This document shows positions 61,243 to 64,000 of a stretch of DNA of 64,000 nucleotides, in pieces. This stretch comes from Mucilaginibacter pineti. GTDB lineage: Bacteria > Bacteroidota > Bacteroidia > Sphingobacteriales > Sphingobacteriaceae. How positions within the stretch are numbered: the stretch's first letter is position 1; each line of letters begins with the position of its first letter. The stretch covers positions 269,210 through 333,209 of the forward strand of contig NZ_FNAI01000008.1 in assembly GCF_900101875.1 (NCBI RefSeq), written 5' to 3'. The translations under genes were made by a program, and so were the position numbers. A model generated the notes under the pieces. The model was given only the letters and a program-made list of their open reading frames with translations. It did no database searches and was not told where the DNA came from.

Positions 61243-63366
61243 ATGGCCGAGCAATTAATTGAACTGAATGTGACGGGAATGCATTGTAACAATTGCGCCA
61301 TGTCTGTCCATAAGCTCCTCGAAAAAAAGGGCTTACATAATATCCTCGTTGATTTTGCCAGCGAAGAGGTGAAATTTTCAACCGCCGACGACTCCAAACT
61401 TCCTGAAGTAATAAAGGGAATAGAAAATTTAGGATTTAAAGTTATTGACGATATAATACAGCATTCAACCGCGTTTTATGATAAGGTGGAGAATAAATTT
61501 TTCTTCTGCGCAGTGTTTACCGCCCCGCTTTTGCTGCATATGTTGTTCCCCTGGCATTTTTTACACCAGCCGTTGGTGCAGCTTTTACTTTGTTTGCCCG
61601 TATTTATTGTAGGCTGCCTGCACTTTGGTAAAAGCGCCTGGAGTTCGGTTAAAGGAGGCGTACCCAATATGGATGTACTGATATTTATCGGCTCTACTTC
61701 GGCATTTATATATAGCCTGGTGGGTACGCTCCAGAATTTAGGCGAGCAATACCAGTTTTATGAAACCTGCGCAACTATTATCACCCTTGTTTTATTGGGC
61801 AACGTATTTGAAAAACGTTCGGTTACCCAAACAACATCTGCAGTAAAGGATCTTATAAAGTTTCAGCAGGTTAATGCCAACCGCGTTATAAACGGCGGTG
61901 TAGAATTAATTAGTGCTAAGGATGTTCGTCCGGGTGATACGTTATTGGTTAACCAGGGCGATAAAATTCCGGTTGATGGCGAAATCCTATCAGGCAACGC
62001 CTCTGTTGATGAAGCCATGCTCACCGGCGAAAGTTTGCCTGTTGAAAAGCAAAAATATGATAAGGTGATAGGTGGTACTATATTGCTTAACGGCAATATC
62101 CACATGCTGGCTACCAAGGTAGGTTCCAATACCATCCTCTCACAAATCATCGAGTTAATGAAAAAAGCGCAGGCTGCAAAACCTCCGGTACAAAAACTGG
62201 GCGATAAAGTAGCTTCGATCTTTGTACCCGCAGTAATAGGCATAGCGCTAATTACTTTTGTAGTTACTTATTTTGCGAGCGCTGCAGGCCTGCAGCGCTC
62301 GCTGATGAACGCCATTGCCGTACTGGTAATATCATGCCCCTGCGCAATGGGTTTGGCTACCCCCACAGCCGTTATGGTAGGCTTAGGCAGGGCTGCCAAG
62401 AACGGCATCCTTATTAAAGGCGGAGATACCATAGAAGCAGTAGCCAACACCAAATATGTAGTGTTCGACAAAACGGGCACTTTAACCACTGGCAAGTTTG
62501 GCATCAATGAAATTAAGGCCGAACCGGGGAATGACATTGAACTGATCAGGGGTATTATTACTGCCATTGAAGAAAGATCAAGTCACCCCATTGCTAAATC
62601 GCTGGTCGCGGGTTTAAAGGGTTCAGCACAGAAAAAAGTTATCCTGAAGATAGCCAAAGAAGAAAAAGGCCTTGGTATGCGCGCCGAAGATGTGGAAGGC
62701 AACAATTACTTTCTTGGTACCGCTAAAAATAACACGGAAGATCATTTTAACCTTTCGCTGTATAAAAACCAAGCCCTGCTGGCGCAGATTGCTATTGACG
62801 ACCAGATAAAACCGGAAACAGGTGAGCTAATCATCAAACTCCGTAAAATGGGAATTGTGCCTGTATTATTAAGCGGCGACAAAAAGAACCGCTGCCTTAA
62901 AGTGGCCAGCATGATTGGCATTACTGAGGTACACGCCGAAAAACTGCCCGATGAAAAGCTGAAGGTGATCGATATTTACAAGCAAAAAGGCAAAACCATA
63001 ATGATTGGCGATGGCATAAACGATGCCCCTGCCCTAACCAAGGCCGACGTTGGCGTATCCATGAACGATGCCAGCCAGGTTGCCATACAATCGGCCAGTG
63101 TAGTATTGCTAAATACCGACCTCCATTCGGTAATTAAGTTTTTGCAGATCAGTAAACATACGCTCATTACCATAAAACAAAACTTGTTTTGGGCCTTCGC
63201 TTACAATATAGTGGCTATCCCCGTTGCCGCCTTTGGCTTTTTAAATCCAATGGTAGGCGCCTTTGCCATGGCTTTTTCTGATGTGGTGGTAATTGGAAAC
63301 TCGCTGAGGCTGAAAAGAAAAAGGATTGATTGCCCCCCCCAGCCCCCTAAAGGGGGAGCTTTTTGA
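61243..63366 (+). CDS. copA: Copper-exporting P1B-type ATPase
   Basis: The 707-residue protein begins with one HMA domain (GMHCNNC, C15 and C18). Membrane helices lead to TGES (261-264), CPC (365-367) in the transport helix, DKTGT with the phosphorylated D409, HP (448-449), and GDGINDAP (589-596). CPC and the HMA CxxC fit Cu(I) export. The last 11 residues (CPPQPPKGGAF) are encoded by an interspersed repeat and are not part of the family. The gene has no copper regulator or chaperone next to it. Divergent from tRNA-His. Confidence 0.94.
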   Translation: MAEQLIELNVTGMHCNNCAMSVHKLLEKKGLHNILVDFASEEVKFSTADDSKLPEVIKGIENLGFKVIDDIIQHSTAFYDKVENKFFFCAVFTAPLLLHMLFPWHFLHQPLVQLLLCLPVFIVGCLHFGKSAWSSVKGGVPNMDVLIFIGSTSAFIYSLVGTLQNLGEQYQFYETCATIITLVLLGNVFEKRSVTQTTSAVKDLIKFQQVNANRVINGGVELISAKDVRPGDTLLVNQGDKIPVDGEILSGNASVDEAMLTGESLPVEKQKYDKVIGGTILLNGNIHMLATKVGSNTILSQIIELMKKAQAAKPPVQKLGDKVASIFVPAVIGIALITFVVTYFASAAGLQRSLMNAIAVLVISCPCAMGLATPTAVMVGLGRAAKNGILIKGGDTIEAVANTKYVVFDKTGTLTTGKFGINEIKAEPGNDIELIRGIITAIEERSSHPIAKSLVAGLKGSAQKKVILKIAKEEKGLGMRAEDVEGNNYFLGTAKNNTEDHFNLSLYKNQALLAQIAIDDQIKPETGELIIKLRKMGIVPVLLSGDKKNRCLKVASMIGITEVHAEKLPDEKLKVIDIYKQKGKTIMIGDGINDAPALTKADVGVSMNDASQVAIQSASVVLLNTDLHSVIKFLQISKHTLITIKQNLFWAFAYNIVAIPVAAFGFLNPMVGAFAMAFSDVVVIGNSLRLKRKRIDCPPQPPKGGAF

Positions 63367-63422
63367 TTAGCGTATCCGTAAAGCATTTTTATTTGTTCCC
63401 CCTTTAGGGGGTTAGGGGGATT
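63331..63422. repeat. Inverted repeat CCCCCTAAAGGGGG overlapping the copA 3' end
   Basis: The left arm AGCCCCCTAAAGGGGGAGC and the right arm GTTCCCCCTTTAGGGGGTTA are inverse. Each arm is itself partly palindromic. The left arm starts inside the copA reading frame; the right arm reaches the rnhA promoter box. Confidence 0.9.
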
Positions 63423-63424
63423 AC

Positions 63425-63432
63425 TATATTTG
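63425..63432 (+). promoter_or_regulatory. rnhA -7 box, leaderless arrangement
   Basis: TATATTTG is followed by CATA and the ATG at 63437. No TTTG occurs 20 bp upstream; TTTA at 63403-63406 (18-bp spacer) lies inside the repeat arm. Confidence 0.6.
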
Positions 63433-63436
63433 CATA

Positions 63437-63907
63437 ATGATCGAGATTTTTACAGACGGTGCATCAAGCGGTAACCCGGGACCGGGTGGATATGGGGTAA
63501 TTTTGCGTTCGGGCAGCCATTATAAGGAACTGGCCGAGGGCTTTCGCAAAACCACCAATAATCGCATGGAGCTGCTGGCTGTAATAAAAGGATTGGAAGC
63601 ACTAAAAACGCCTAATCAACAGGTAATGATCTATTCCGATTCGAAATATGTGATTGATTCTATTGAGAAACGATGGGTAAACGGTTGGGTTTTAAAAGGC
63701 TTTGCCGGTAAAAAAAACAAGGATCTGTGGATGCGTTACTTAGAGATCAGTAAACTGCACAAAGTAAAATTTACCTGGGTGCGCGGCCACAACGGCCATC
63801 CCGAAAACGAACGCTGCGATGTACTTGCAGTAGCCGCCGGCAAGCAAAAACCATTACTTATAGATTCTGTTTTTGAAATGGAAAACGCCAAGGCGGGGCT
63901 TTTGTAA
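63437..63907 (+). CDS. rnhA: Ribonuclease HI
   Basis: The 156-residue enzyme has the four catalytic carboxylates: D7 in FTDGASSGNPG, E45 in RMELLAV, D68 in YSDSKYV, D128 in NERCDVLA. WVNGWVLKGFAGKKNKDLW is the basic-protrusion segment of E. coli-type RNase HI. It removes RNA from RNA-DNA hybrids. Start at 63437 agrees with the family N-terminus. A 7-bp tandem array begins 2 bp after its stop. Confidence 0.95.
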   Translation: MIEIFTDGASSGNPGPGGYGVILRSGSHYKELAEGFRKTTNNRMELLAVIKGLEALKTPNQQVMIYSDSKYVIDSIEKRWVNGWVLKGFAGKKNKDLWMRYLEISKLHKVKFTWVRGHNGHPENERCDVLAVAAGKQKPLLIDSVFEMENAKAGLL

Positions 63908-63909
63908 TC

Positions 63910-64000
63910 TGAGGTGTGAGGTGTGAGGTGTGAGGTGTGAGGTGTGAGGTGTGAGGTGTGAGGTGTGAGGTGTGAGGTGTGAGGTGTGAGGTGTGAGGTG
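63910..64000. repeat. Heptanucleotide array TGAGGTG x at least 13
   Basis: Exactly 13 perfect units (91 bp) reach the edge of the window and may go on. The array starts 2 bp after the rnhA stop codon. A degenerate hint of the same unit (GGAGGTGTGAG) lies at 18077-18087 after yggS. Confidence 0.97.

Overview
The window looks like a piece of a Bacteroidota chromosome, most probably from Sphingobacteriaceae (Mucilaginibacter/Pedobacter-like). The grounds are SusC/SusD pairs, many Bacteroidota-type lipoproteins and DUF families, promoters of the form TTTG-N20-TAnnTTTG, and almost no Shine-Dalgarno signals. The species assignment is inference. I see no transposase, integrase, phage gene or CRISPR array.

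Layout. 0.2-5.5 kb: a GH76 glycosidase, a TlpA-like thiol-disulfide lipoprotein-type protein and a GH2 glycosidase. 5.8-13.6 kb: small stress and housekeeping genes (YdeI-like domain, tRNA-Gln, SRPBCC, Dps, LysM protein, uridine kinase, scoA/scoB CoA transferase, a disordered protein, a CE2-type esterase). 14-20.8 kb: VOC protein, mutS2, a DUF4296 lipoprotein, yggS, GNAT, a DUF3298 lipoprotein and aspartate kinase. 21.4-28.1 kb: DUF4920, YitT, a porin-like protein, a thioesterase, fabH, and metE behind a cobalamin riboswitch. 28.7-33.3 kb: PAP2 phosphatase, a marR-MFS-isochorismatase-fold operon with a palindromic operator, truncated haemoglobin and GH25 lysozyme. 33.3-34.6 kb: a propeller protein.

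34.8-52.9 kb holds the main attraction: an 11-gene, 18-kb, single-strand operon with all gaps under 40 bp. It contains two complete SusC/SusD pairs and seven further lipoproteins made of binding modules (fasciclin, discoidin-like, PKD, TIG plus delta-60 propeller, LamG, PA14). No intact glycosidase, lyase or protease is present. One protein carries an alkaline-phosphatase-superfamily domain whose metal-binding motifs look destroyed. Transcription probably starts about 450 bp upstream of the first susC, from a near-ideal promoter, and the leader contains a duplicated segment.

53.9-64 kb: a 2OG-Fe(II) oxygenase, a six-gene arsR-SRPBCC-DoxX-type operon with two operator copies built around a consensus promoter, a beta-carbonic anhydrase lipoprotein, a GH29 fucosidase flanked by 130-bp direct repeats, an unknown protein, tRNA-His, a copper P-type ATPase and RNase HI.

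Intergenic space is crowded with repeats: at least six families of interspersed inverted repeats, and two exact 7-bp tandem arrays (18 and at least 13 copies), each starting at or within 2 bp of a stop codon. Five genes have a TAnnTTTG box only 3-5 nt before the start codon, which suggests leaderless transcripts.
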